Below are positions 40,369-47,826 of a stretch of 62,503 nucleotides of DNA, in pieces (position 1 is the first letter of the stretch; the number at the start of each line of letters is the position of its first letter). Made by a program: the position numbers and the translations under genes. The notes beneath the pieces are model-generated. The model had not been told where the DNA came from, did no database searches, and worked only from the letters and a program-made list of their open reading frames with translations. Source of the stretch: a virus; IMG/VR virus record IMGVR_UViG_3300027834_000006, positions 1 to 62,503 of that record. The stretch is one strand, 5' to 3'.

Positions 40369-40642
40369 TTTTAAAACCCAGTTTGAATTATTCGGGAAGA
40401 TTGCGCCTGGGTGGAAGATGATTCGTCCCCTAGAGATAACAATAGAACAAGACGACAATGAAGATCATATGGCAAACGATGATGAATTTTGCGTTTATGG
40501 TTACGGAAACACACAACTTCTCGCGCTACGAGATTATGCTACATCACTGATTGAATATTACCAACTTATCGAAAAACATATGGCTTTTTCGACACAAGCA
40601 ATATTTGTTTCTTTGAAATCATACATTAACCGCATTCAATAA
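40361..40642 (+). CDS. Small conserved-looking protein, unknown
   Basis: The start at 40361 follows AAAGGGGGTGGCT. The 93-residue product has an acidic first half and 'EFCVYGYGNTQLLALRDYAT' followed by a helix, a GxG-x-eAl-D-type pattern seen in small phage and antitoxin-like proteins. No family is claimed. Confidence 0.65.
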   Translation: MNNFKTQFELFGKIAPGWKMIRPLEITIEQDDNEDHMANDDEFCVYGYGNTQLLALRDYATSLIEYYQLIEKHMAFSTQAIFVSLKSYINRIQ

Positions 40643-40664
40643 AGATTCCGAAGGAGCCGCGACA

Positions 40665-40913
40665 ATGGAGACCCTATATATATGTTTTAAAGAATGCATG
40701 TCTTTACGGGGATACCAGTTCGTATGCGTGTTGTTATTATGGATAGTAGTTTTTTTGTGGGTATTCGGTGCGCTTTATTCTATAGCAGAAGAGATTACGC
40801 TATTCATGAATGAGTCTATTACGGAAATACTTGATGACACGCAAAAGAAGCAGGCAAACAAGCTTTTTGTGATTTTTATCTTGTGTCTATGTGTGTTTTT
40901 GTCTTTTTTTTAG
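40665..40913 (+). CDS. Small two-pass membrane protein
   Basis: The 82-residue product has two membrane helices ('FVCVLLLWIVVFLWVFGALY' and 'LFVIFILCLCVFLSFF') joined by a charged loop. CGAAGGAGCCGCGACA precedes the ATG. Such early membrane proteins often alter host envelope functions or anchor replication. Function unknown. Confidence 0.7.
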   Translation: METLYICFKECMSLRGYQFVCVLLLWIVVFLWVFGALYSIAEEITLFMNESITEILDDTQKKQANKLFVIFILCLCVFLSFF

Positions 40914-40937
40914 TTCTGGTTTTTTATGAGGTACAAC

Positions 40938-41141
40938 ATGAAACCCGGATCTTTGATTCTTTTGGTTTTGTTGATTTTCTCATTCGTTGTCATTTGCTGT
41001 TTAAACCGTGATCTTCACAGAGTAAAAAACATGCTTGAACGCCAAAACGAACTCAGCAGACAAATGGTTGAGATGACACAGAACAAAACATTGATTCTTT
41101 TGGAGGGAACAATAGATGAAAGAAAAGAATTTTCAGAGTGA
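40938..41141 (+). CDS. Small membrane-anchored coiled-coil protein
   Basis: The 67-residue product has an N-terminal membrane helix ('LILLVLLIFSFVVICCL') and a cytoplasmic coiled-coil ('LHRVKNMLERQNELSRQMVE'). GAGGTACAAC before the ATG at 40938 favours it over the ATG at 40926. It overlaps the RecU-like gene by 26 bp. This layout resembles Rz/i-spanin or small anchor proteins, but its early position argues against lysis. Confidence 0.6.
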   Translation: MKPGSLILLVLLIFSFVVICCLNRDLHRVKNMLERQNELSRQMVEMTQNKTLILLEGTIDERKEFSE

Positions 41142-41655
41142 GTTCAAGAAAAACAACAAGATACATGGCGTGTTTGAACTGAAGCTTTGCAAGGGTGTTT
41201 CTCTGCCGTTCTCTTCCGTAAAACCGCATCAGGAAAAGGCCCTGCTGGCCGCAACTACTATGGAGGGCTTGTATTACAAGATCCCCGATCAGCCCGTTTC
41301 TGAAATGGAAGAAGATGCCCCGAAGGAAAACGAAAACAACAAGCAAAAGGGAAAGAAAATACGATTCACCCTGCCGAAACCGTTCGACTGTTTTCTGGTT
41401 AAGAATACTCCCGCATACGTTGTCATAATGTTTTATGTTCCTCGAAAGAAAAAAACGGTGTATTATATCCCTATCGGGGATTTTCTTGAAATGAAAAACT
41501 CAGTGACACGAAAATCAATGACCGAAGAAATGTTGGGCAAATATGCCACATCGATTCAATCATGGTTGAAGGGATGCAGGACTTTTACGGTGGGCGAAAA
41601 TCAAAGAGACTGTTCGATAATAGGGGACTGGTTTGGACAACCGAAAAAAAAATAA
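41116..41655 (+). CDS. RecU-like Holliday junction resolvase
   Basis: The 179-residue product resembles RecU/PBP-related factor A type nucleases. The PD-(D/E)XK core has Glu in 'HGVFELKLCKGVSLPFSSV' (E-x-K), followed by 'KPHQEKALLAA' with the conserved HQ, and beta strands 'FDCFLVKNTPAYVVIMFYV'. An insertion with charged residues follows the HQ helix. It would resolve replication or recombination intermediates. GGAGGGAACAATAG precedes the ATG. Confidence 0.72.
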   Translation: MKEKNFQSEFKKNNKIHGVFELKLCKGVSLPFSSVKPHQEKALLAATTMEGLYYKIPDQPVSEMEEDAPKENENNKQKGKKIRFTLPKPFDCFLVKNTPAYVVIMFYVPRKKKTVYYIPIGDFLEMKNSVTRKSMTEEMLGKYATSIQSWLKGCRTFTVGENQRDCSIIGDWFGQPKKK

Positions 41656-42112
41656 ATGTGTTGACAAAGAAAACATTTATGATATAATGGTTTCAGAATC
41701 CATTGAGTTGATGGACCATGGGAATTGCCTGAAGGCACTCTGCCCGTTTCATGATGACACGAACCCTTCCATGGCGGTATATCCCCAGAAAAATCGTTGG
41801 TGGTGTTTTGTATGCCAGGAGGGGGGAGATAGCATAGATTTTATAATGAGATACAAGAAGATGAACTTTGTGAGGGCATGTGATTATTTGGGTGTTTACA
41901 AAACCTCCGCACATAAGAAAAATGACAAAAAAAACGTATTGGATCTGGCCGTTTGCAGGAATGAGAAGGATAGGAACGTGATCAATAAGTTACTGAAGGA
42001 TGAGTTCGAGCAAATTATCGCAGACGGAGACAATTACAGGGTTAACGTGAAGTTTACATCCGACAATAAAATAATGGTTTTCCGGGTTATGTCCCGGAGT
42101 CAAACAGAATGA
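41633..42112 (+). CDS. Primase CHC2 zinc-binding half
   Basis: The 159-residue product (TTG start at 41633 after AGGGGACTGGT) corresponds to the N-terminal domain of DnaG: 'IYDIMVSESIELMDHGNCLK', then 'LCPFHDDTNPSMAVYPQKNR' and 'WWCFVCQEGGDSIDFIMRY', giving the Cys-His-Cys-Cys zinc site. The RNA polymerase core is encoded separately at 29356-30303 on the opposite strand. The C-terminal ~60 residues are unrelated to DnaG and may bind the partner. The two would have to assemble to prime. Confidence 0.88.
   Translation: MDNRKKNKCVDKENIYDIMVSESIELMDHGNCLKALCPFHDDTNPSMAVYPQKNRWWCFVCQEGGDSIDFIMRYKKMNFVRACDYLGVYKTSAHKKNDKKNVLDLAVCRNEKDRNVINKLLKDEFEQIIADGDNYRVNVKFTSDNKIMVFRVMSRSQTE
41661..41688 (+). 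promoter_or_regulatory. Consensus-like promoter inside the primase zinc gene
   Basis: TTGACA (41661-41666), 16 bases, then TATAAT (41683-41688) match both sigma-70 hexamers. The site lies within the first codons of the primase zinc gene, so any transcript would lack this gene's start and serve the genes that follow. It may be a secondary promoter or coincidence in AT-rich coding DNA. Confidence 0.5.
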
Positions 42113-42138
42113 AGTTTTGGTGGAGGGAGGTGGAAAAC

Positions 42139-42324
42139 GTGTATTCTTATAACGATTTTGAATGTCTGAATTGTGGGACCAGGTGGGATGCCGTGTGGAA
42201 TTGCAATGACGGACCGCCTCCATGCCTGAAATGCGGTGGAGAATCAAAGAAGATCCTGAGCGTTACTTCATGGAGGCTCGGCAAGTTTGATACCAAAACG
42301 ACACATAAAATAAGTAAAGATTGA
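42139..42324 (+). CDS. FmdB-like zinc-ribbon protein
   Basis: A GTG at 42139 with GGAGGTGGAAAAC in front gives a 61-residue protein starting 'MYSYNDFECLNCG', the typical opening of FmdB-type zinc ribbons, with the second pair in 'PPCLKCGGES'. A basic tail follows. The upstream ATG at 42109 overlaps the previous gene and is less likely. It probably binds nucleic acid. Confidence 0.75.
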   Translation: MYSYNDFECLNCGTRWDAVWNCNDGPPPCLKCGGESKKILSVTSWRLGKFDTKTTHKISKD

Positions 42325-42342
42325 AACAAAAGGGGGTTCACA

Positions 42343-42435
42343 ATGAAATCAGGGACAAAAAGGGTTGCAGCGTTTGTAGCTTGGGTGGTTATTGTGATAC
42401 TGGGGGTATTTTTGGTGAGATGGTTGTTTTGCTAA
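42343..42435 (+). CDS. 30-residue membrane protein
   Basis: The frame starts at 42343 after AAAGGGGGTTCACA and encodes 'MKSGTKRVAAFVAWVVIVIL' followed by GVFLVRWLFC, a single membrane helix with a basic N-terminus. Too short for usual gene calling. Confidence 0.55.
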   Translation: MKSGTKRVAAFVAWVVIVILGVFLVRWLFC

Positions 42436-42461
42436 TCACTGAAGAAAGGAGGGCATACAAA

Positions 42462-42728
42462 ATGAAAGGGGCCATTGTTTTACGGCGGCTGACTTATGTG
42501 ATGAGGAGTTATGCAAGATCAAGCCTGGTAAAAAAACTTTTTTCAACAATGTTTTTTGGCCGTGTTTCGTTGGTACTTGGGGCATTTGGTGTATTGATTA
42601 TTTTTATTGGGCGACTGACTGGCGTGATCGCGGACGGTGACGGGGCTGTATGCGGTTTGATAGTGGCAATTGGAACTAGTGTGGGGATAGCGGTGGAGGG
42701 TTATATCGATGATATTAGAGAAGAATAA
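42462..42728 (+). CDS. Membrane protein of a three-copy N-terminal family
   Basis: The start at 42462 follows AAAGGAGGGCATACAA. The 88-residue product opens with 'MKGAIVLRRLTYVMRSYARS', closely matching the openings of the genes at 43508 and 43727, then has two membrane helices ('VSLVLGAFGVLIIFIGRL', 'AVCGLIVAIGTSVGIAVEG'). No LPD29-like domain follows, unlike the 43727 product. Confidence 0.7.
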   Translation: MKGAIVLRRLTYVMRSYARSSLVKKLFSTMFFGRVSLVLGAFGVLIIFIGRLTGVIADGDGAVCGLIVAIGTSVGIAVEGYIDDIREE

Positions 42729-42790
42729 GAAGAAGAAAAAGAAACAGATTTATGGGCATAACTTGTTAAAACCAGTAAAAGGAGGTAACG

Positions 42791-43480
42791 ATGGGTATTT
42801 TTTCACGGTTGTTTGAAATAGGTGAAGCAAAGGTCAACAGTGTGATTGATGTACTTGAAAGGCCAGAGTTGATGTTGGAACAAGCCATTCGAGATAAAGA
42901 GAAACAGATTAAAAGTGTCAAGCAGTCCGTACAGTCGTGCATAACAACCGAAAGACAGACCAAGGCCCTTCTTGACAGAGAAAAGTCAGATAAGATAACT
43001 TGGGATAAAAAGGCTAAAACCGCTCTTGATGCAGGCGATGAAGACCTTGCGTTTAGATCTCTTGCGAGAGCTGCCGAACACGAAAAAAATGCTCAGACCC
43101 TTGAGGTTAACTGGCAGTCCCAGCGTTCAAGCGTCGATGCCCTGAAACAGGATATCTTTGAGTTAGAGGATGGACTTGCTATGTTTAAGCGTAACAAGCA
43201 TTTTATTGTAGCACAGAGTAAGACCTCGGATGTAAAGAAGGAACTTTACGAGGCAAAGGCGAGAATACAAAAGAAAAGCAGTGGCGATGATCTTATGAAG
43301 CGGATGATGGTTAAGGCGCAGAGATCGGCATTTGGGGCTGATGCGGCGAAGGAAATGGCCGACACCTTTGAAGGCGGAGACAGGCTGGGGAAAGAGATTG
43401 AAGTACTGGAGGATGCTTCCGCGAACGCCGAAACCCAAAGGAAGTTAACAGCATTAAAAGAAGAACTGGGAAAGAGGTAA
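42791..43480 (+). CDS. pspA: PspA/IM30 (ESCRT-III-like) protein
   Basis: The 229-residue product is a PspA-family coiled-coil protein: 'MGIFSRLFEIGEAKVNSVID', 'ERPELMLEQAIRDKEKQIKS', 'DAGDEDLAFRSLARAAEHEK', and helices to the end with 'RLGKEIEVLEDASANAE'. PspA/IM30 proteins bind and remodel the inner membrane and respond to membrane stress. A phage copy is unusual. It is surrounded by small membrane proteins (40665, 42343, 42462, 43727), so it may protect the membrane during replication, or block host phage-shock or abortive systems. AAAAGGAGGTAACG precedes the ATG. Confidence 0.9.
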   Translation: MGIFSRLFEIGEAKVNSVIDVLERPELMLEQAIRDKEKQIKSVKQSVQSCITTERQTKALLDREKSDKITWDKKAKTALDAGDEDLAFRSLARAAEHEKNAQTLEVNWQSQRSSVDALKQDIFELEDGLAMFKRNKHFIVAQSKTSDVKKELYEAKARIQKKSSGDDLMKRMMVKAQRSAFGADAAKEMADTFEGGDRLGKEIEVLEDASANAETQRKLTALKEELGKR

Positions 43481-43507
43481 CCCCATGAATGTGCGAGGGC
43501 ATACAAC

Positions 43508-43684
43508 ATGAAAGAGGACCTTGTTTTACGGCGGCTGACTTACGTGATGAGGAGTTATGCCACGGCCATTTGTGGTATGATTTCTGGGAAAGTAAAGGCA
43601 ATAAGATGGAGAGACGGACCTGGGTTTTTTGTGTTCTGGATTGTTTCTTGGGGAGGGGCATATTTGTTGAGCCTCCTCCGGTAG
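43508..43684 (+). CDS. Truncated member of the three-copy membrane/LPD29 family
   Basis: The 58-residue product starts 'MKEDLVLRRLTYVMRSYATA' and shares a 41-base identical DNA stretch (43553-43593) with the gene at 43727 (43772-43812). It has one membrane helix and then stops (TAG at 43682). Just past this stop another frame reads 'VALKTEL', matching the start of the LPD29-like domain in the longer copy. The gene therefore looks like a decaying duplicate that lost its C-terminal domain by frameshift. Confidence 0.6.
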   Translation: MKEDLVLRRLTYVMRSYATAICGMISGKVKAIRWRDGPGFFVFWIVSWGGAYLLSLLR

Positions 43685-43726
43685 CACTTAAGACCGAACT
43701 ATAACAAATGACGGAGGGCATCCAAA

Positions 43727-44176
43727 ATGGAAGAAGAGCTTGCCTTGAGGCGCCTGGCTTGCGTGATAAGAAGTTATGCCACGGCCATTTGTGGTATGAT
43801 TTCTGGGAAAGTGAAAAAATTGAGCGAAGTGAGATCAGGCGTGATATCGGGAATTGTAATTTGGTTGTGCATTGTTGTTTTTGTGTGGGGTTTCTTGCGG
43901 TTGAAGATTTCCCCCTATACCGCGTTAGCGCTCAAGGCCGAACTAAACAGCGAGTTCCCTGGGGTTGAGTTCTCGATTGAACGTAACAGATGGCATTCCG
44001 TGATTGTTGACTGGACCGACGGACCCGAAAACAATCAGGTAACTCCAATAGTGAGGGGATACGCGTGCGGGCAGACAATTCGTTATACTTCGACTGAGGA
44101 ATCAGGCAAAGAGGGGGTCTGTCTCAATGTATTTCATGAAGCCTGGCCTTGTCCAATGATGAGAAGAGGTTCATAA
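43727..44176 (+). CDS. Membrane-anchored LPD29-like protein
   Basis: The 149-residue product has the family opening 'MEEELALRRLACVIRSYATA', a membrane helix ('SGVISGIVIWLCIVVFVWGF'), and a C-terminal LPD29-like domain ('ALKAELNSEFPGVEFSIERN', 'VIVDWTDGPENNQVTPIVRG'). It is the only family member predicted to sit at the membrane, with the domain on one side. ACGGAGGGCATCCAAA precedes the ATG. Its stop overlaps the next ATG. Confidence 0.78.
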   Translation: MEEELALRRLACVIRSYATAICGMISGKVKKLSEVRSGVISGIVIWLCIVVFVWGFLRLKISPYTALALKAELNSEFPGVEFSIERNRWHSVIVDWTDGPENNQVTPIVRGYACGQTIRYTSTEESGKEGVCLNVFHEAWPCPMMRRGS

Positions 44177-44739
44177 TGAAAAACCAAAATAAGATAAAGA
44201 AAATATTGGCTGATTCAAGAGCCGCTAGCGATGAACTGAATAGGGTTTTGTCTCTAGGCGTCGTCAAGATAACCACTGAGCTGGATCATGACGTAATCCC
44301 CTGGAATCCTGATATTTCCAGGGTTTTTGACTATTGGCAGAAGGCGGGTATAATCAAGCATCGGACCATAGAAAAGGTTGAGTCAAAAATCAGAGCTGCA
44401 CTGAAAGTATATCCGGTCGATGAGATTACGGAAGCAATCGACAATTACAAAAAAGTTCTTGACTCTAATGAACATTTCTTCAATTATAGATGGGGACTGG
44501 GCGATTTTCTGGTTAGGGGACTGGAAAAATTTCATACCGAAAATGATCCATTCAGTAATTATTCGGCATTTCCAGGCAAAAATAAGATCCAAACGAATAC
44601 GACCACCGAGAGTGATAGTTCTGCTTCTCCAGAATTCAAGGAAAAATGGGCAAACTGGAAAAAATCCACTCCAGATGAACGAAAAATCCTGGAAATGGAA
44701 TGGAGAAAGAAGCTTGAGCGAGACGTTGAAAGCAATTAG
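44176..44739 (+). CDS. Putative helicase loader / replisome organiser
   Basis: The start at 44176 follows AGAAGAGGTTCATA. The 187-residue product has 'VFDYWQKAGIIKHRTIEKVE' then 'IRAALKVYPVDEITEAIDNY' and 'NYRWGLGDFLVRGLEKF', a helical pattern seen in C-terminal parts of phage replisome organisers, and a charged end. It lies immediately before the helicase gene, where loaders are usual. Assignment is tentative. Confidence 0.6.
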   Translation: MKNQNKIKKILADSRAASDELNRVLSLGVVKITTELDHDVIPWNPDISRVFDYWQKAGIIKHRTIEKVESKIRAALKVYPVDEITEAIDNYKKVLDSNEHFFNYRWGLGDFLVRGLEKFHTENDPFSNYSAFPGKNKIQTNTTTESDSSASPEFKEKWANWKKSTPDERKILEMEWRKKLERDVESN

Positions 44740-44760
44740 CGAAAGAGCCAGGGAGACTTT

Positions 44761-45543
44761 ATGGAATCTGCGGAATTATCAACAAAAGTAGTTACAAATC
44801 TGGATAAGGTTGAACTGCTTGAAGCGGAAGAACTGAGAAGAGGGTACAAAGAATATAAAATACGCACCGGTTTTGAATCATTGGACGAGTGTACCGATGG
44901 TCTGGTGGCCGGAGAACTGGTGGTTGTTAGCGGAGCAACCAAGTCCGGCAAGAGCTTGTTCATGAAAACCATTATATCTAATCTATGCAAGACTGGAATC
45001 CCGCCACTGGTTTTTGAATGGGAAGAGATTAATAGATATTTTTTAGATTCTTTTCCCAACAGAAGCAAAGATATGTTGTTTTACATGCCTGAAAAGATGG
45101 TGGCCTATGAAGTTGACTGGGTTGTTAAGACCATCTTAAGGGCTAAGAGGGAGATGCACATCAGATGCGTGATGCTCGATCATGGAATGTTTATGGCTCA
45201 TCTGAACGCACAAAGAAATCCATCACTGGCTATAGGCGATCTTGTTAGTAGATTAAAAACACTGGCAGTGGAAGAAGAGTTGATCATATTTTTTCTATGG
45301 CATTTCCAAAAGGCAAAAGTAGAGAGTGAAAACGATCTGGATTATGGGTTGCTGAGAGATAGTGGATTAATTGCTTGTTATTCCGATGCCGTATTTTTGA
45401 CGTACCGGATGGTGAAATCGGATGGCATTATCGAAAGCACAACGTCTTCGATCATGGTAAGCTTCACCAGAAGAACCGGTGTTTTCAGAAAAGTTATTCC
45501 AACCGAAAAAGATGGGTCTTTCCTCAAGGAGGTTGTTTTTTGA
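44761..45543 (+). CDS. DnaB-type replicative helicase/ATPase domain
   Basis: The 260-residue product is a RecA-fold ATPase of the DnaB group: 'RTGFESLDECTDGLVAGELV', Walker A 'SGATKSGKSLFM', 'IRCVMLDHGMFMAH' (Walker B region) and 'IIFFLWHFQKAKVESENDLD' followed by 'LRDSGLIACYSDAVFLTYR', matching the usual arginine-finger and end motifs. It lacks the N-terminal DnaB collar domain (E. coli DnaB is 471 residues), like some phage helicases. CAGGGAGACTTT precedes the ATG. Confidence 0.85.
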   Translation: MESAELSTKVVTNLDKVELLEAEELRRGYKEYKIRTGFESLDECTDGLVAGELVVVSGATKSGKSLFMKTIISNLCKTGIPPLVFEWEEINRYFLDSFPNRSKDMLFYMPEKMVAYEVDWVVKTILRAKREMHIRCVMLDHGMFMAHLNAQRNPSLAIGDLVSRLKTLAVEEELIIFFLWHFQKAKVESENDLDYGLLRDSGLIACYSDAVFLTYRMVKSDGIIESTTSSIMVSFTRRTGVFRKVIPTEKDGSFLKEVVF

Positions 45544-45671
45544 AACTTACCCATAGTAAACATTGCCCTTGCATAGATCGTCGATCCTGGGGCAACCTCG
45601 TAAGGCAGGATGGTTATTATGGGGGTAAACAAAACGGATATTTGTTGAAACAACTGATTTTTCACCAATAA
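45540..45671 (+). CDS. 43-residue protein overlapping the helicase stop
   Basis: A TTG at 45540 with AAGGAGGTTGTTTT in front overlaps the helicase stop. The product contains 'HSKHCPCIDRRSWGNLVRQD' and 'YYGGKQNGYLLKQLIFHQ'. It has one Cys-Pro-Cys and basic residues. Function unknown; the binding site supports translation. Confidence 0.55.
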   Translation: MKLTHSKHCPCIDRRSWGNLVRQDGYYGGKQNGYLLKQLIFHQ

Positions 45672-45690
45672 TAACAAAGGAGGTAGTAAC

Positions 45691-46374
45691 ATGAAATCGT
45701 ACAGAGGACATTTGGGGAAGATTAAAAATGCTAGCCAGGCGCACCAGTCATATTATAACGCAGCCGGGCAAAGAGTTCCGGGCACAACCACCATTACGGG
45801 TGTACTGGATAAACCCGCCTTACCGTACTGGGCCAATACGATTGGACTTCAGGGTATTGCAATCAGAGATTTTGTGGATTCTCTCGCCCAGATAGGCAAA
45901 TGCGGCCATTACTTGGTCGAGTGCTATTACAGGGGAACCAAGCCGGACCTGGGAACATATACCGGAGACCAGATTGAGCTTGCCAAAGTGTGTTTGAAGA
46001 AGTTTTTCGATTGGCAGGATGAAAACCATTTTGAACCACTTGAAATCGAACTTGATCTGGTTTCAGAACAGCACCAATACGGAGGCAGACTGGATTTGTA
46101 CGGAATCTTGCATGGCAAAAAAACACTGCTTGACATTAAAACCTCCAAGGCCATATACCCGGAACATTTCACGCAGGTTGCCGGAGGTTACAGAAGGCTC
46201 GCTCGTGAGAATGGCATGGAAGTTGAGGATGTGAGGATACTCAGGATAGGAAGGGACGACAAAGAGGGGTTTGAATGTCTGGGGATCAGTCCGGCCCTAA
46301 CCGAAGTCCATGATGAATTGTTTCTTTTGTGTCGGAAAATATATGAACTGAAGAAAAAAGTAAACAAGAAATAA
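45691..46374 (+). CDS. PD-(D/E)XK exonuclease
   Basis: The 227-residue product has the RecB/Cas4-type nuclease signature: 'YGGRLDLYGILHGKKTLLDI' with Asp in the first strand and D-x-K in 'LLDIKTSKAIYPEHFTQVAG', where the Gln-x3-Tyr motif follows. The N-terminal part ('TTTITGVLDKPALPYWANT') matches the helicase-associated entry helix of phage exonucleases. It lies two genes before a RecT-like recombinase, so the pair probably forms an exonuclease-annealase recombination system. AAAGGAGGTAGTAAC precedes the ATG. Confidence 0.87.
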   Translation: MKSYRGHLGKIKNASQAHQSYYNAAGQRVPGTTTITGVLDKPALPYWANTIGLQGIAIRDFVDSLAQIGKCGHYLVECYYRGTKPDLGTYTGDQIELAKVCLKKFFDWQDENHFEPLEIELDLVSEQHQYGGRLDLYGILHGKKTLLDIKTSKAIYPEHFTQVAGGYRRLARENGMEVEDVRILRIGRDDKEGFECLGISPALTEVHDELFLLCRKIYELKKKVNKK

Positions 46375-46387
46375 ACAGGGAGGACTT

Positions 46388-46567
46388 ATGGGTGAAATTT
46401 ATGTTGTTGTTACCGAAAACAATAAACCGTATTACGATGATGAGGGGCCTATGGTTTTTGAACAATATGTTAGAAATGCAGATCTTGAAAGAGCTAAGAA
46501 ATTTGCCAAAAAGATGGAGCCCGACTATGGCAAATGTCGCGTAGCACGGTTAGTGTTCGTGGACTAA
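46388..46567 (+). CDS. 59-residue alpha/beta protein, unknown
   Basis: The frame begins at 46388 after CAGGGAGGACTT. The product starts 'MGEIYVVVTENNKPYYDDEG' and ends with 'GKCRVARLVFVD', an alpha/beta pattern of a small nucleic-acid-binding or regulator protein. It lies between exonuclease and RecT-like genes. Confidence 0.65.
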   Translation: MGEIYVVVTENNKPYYDDEGPMVFEQYVRNADLERAKKFAKKMEPDYGKCRVARLVFVD

Positions 46568-46604
46568 ACCCAAAAAAACATATCAGACAAAGGAGACTAT
46601 AACA

Positions 46605-47810
46605 ATGGATATTGTCAATGATGTTTCCGAATTTACATTGAGCCAAAAAAGAGCCGTGTTGTATTTTGAGAGTGGTTTGTTCACATCCGTGGAATCACCC
46701 GCTGCTATTTGGGCAATCATAAATTATGGCAAAGAACTATCTCTTACCGAAATGTATTCCCTGCAAAACATAACCATCATAGAGGGGAAGTTCAGTGTTT
46801 CGGCCCAGGCGATGCTGGCATTGGGTATGATGAAAGGAGTGACATACGAGATCCTTGAGGAAAGCGTTAAGGGATGTAAGGTTGAGTTTAAGCGTGGAGA
46901 CAGAAAATACGTTGCAAGTTTTGACGAGGAGGATGCTCGCCGAGCTGGGTTATTGGATGTGCATTTGAAAGGGGACAAAAAAGGCCTGATGCGGAGGCCT
47001 GTATGGGGTAATTATCCCCTGGAAATGTACAGGTGGAGGGCCGTGACAAAAGGGCTGAGGGTTATCGCGCCGGATTGCGTGGCCGGGATGTATCCGCCCG
47101 AAGAGCTTAGGAGTATAGCTCGTGAAAAACCACAAGCCTTACCTGAGCAAACCAAAAAAGCACTGCCGGAAACTGCCAAAAAGCCCGCTCCGAAGTGTCA
47201 AGTGCGACACCAGGGGGATGCTTCCAAGGACCAGTTCGACAACATTGTGAGCGCACTGTCTTCGCTGGGGCTGTGGGGGCATAGCTCTCCGATCAAAAGC
47301 TATTTCGCGGACTATTCTTTTATGCTTAAGAAAGAAGATGAATTCGAAGACATGACAGAAGGCAGTGTGAATAATTTTCTGACGAATTTTAACAAAAACA
47401 TATTGACATTTTTCAGTGAACCATGCTACCATAAGGAATTGATCGACTATTTTACGGCAAGCAACGCGAGCGTGCAGGATAAATTATTGAATGCTGTGGA
47501 GGGGCTGGTTGAGAAAGTAATTAAGGTGCCCGAGCTGATTGATGCTGAAGAGGCACGGGCATATTTTGCACTTTACCTTGACGCTCTTCTTTCCGAAACA
47601 CAGGGCGATCAACAAACAAAACCGGAGGATAAAAATGAAAGTGAGGAAACAACACCCGACAACCAACAGAGTGGGGACACCGGGCCAAAAGACGAGAAGA
47701 AAGGGGTGACAGTAGAAGACGTTAAGGATGCTTTTGGCGTTGAAGGACTGGAACCATCTATGGTTAGCAAGAAAAATGATAGCAACACATCAGACGAAGA
47801 CTTTTTCTAA
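46605..47810 (+). CDS. RecT-like recombinase with acidic tail
   Basis: The 401-residue product has a RecT-type core in residues 1-175: 'IWAIINYGKELSLTEMYSLQ' then 'NITIIEGKFSVSAQAMLALG', 'SFDEEDARRAGLLDVHLK' and 'NYPLEMYRWRAVTKGLRVIA' followed by PDCVAGMYPPEEL. The C-terminal half is extra and acidic, ending 'NTSDEDFF', similar to the acidic-aromatic tip of SSB proteins. It would anneal single strands made by the exonuclease. CAAAGGAGACTATAACA precedes the ATG. Confidence 0.85.
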   Translation: MDIVNDVSEFTLSQKRAVLYFESGLFTSVESPAAIWAIINYGKELSLTEMYSLQNITIIEGKFSVSAQAMLALGMMKGVTYEILEESVKGCKVEFKRGDRKYVASFDEEDARRAGLLDVHLKGDKKGLMRRPVWGNYPLEMYRWRAVTKGLRVIAPDCVAGMYPPEELRSIAREKPQALPEQTKKALPETAKKPAPKCQVRHQGDASKDQFDNIVSALSSLGLWGHSSPIKSYFADYSFMLKKEDEFEDMTEGSVNNFLTNFNKNILTFFSEPCYHKELIDYFTASNASVQDKLLNAVEGLVEKVIKVPELIDAEEARAYFALYLDALLSETQGDQQTKPEDKNESEETTPDNQQSGDTGPKDEKKGVTVEDVKDAFGVEGLEPSMVSKKNDSNTSDEDFF

Positions 47811-47826
47811 GAAAGGAGTATGAATT

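Noticed and set aside
47402-47432. TTGACA...TACCAT inside the RecT-like gene as a promoter
   Set aside because: Spacing is 18, there is no extended -10, and it lies mid-gene without a following start; probably chance.
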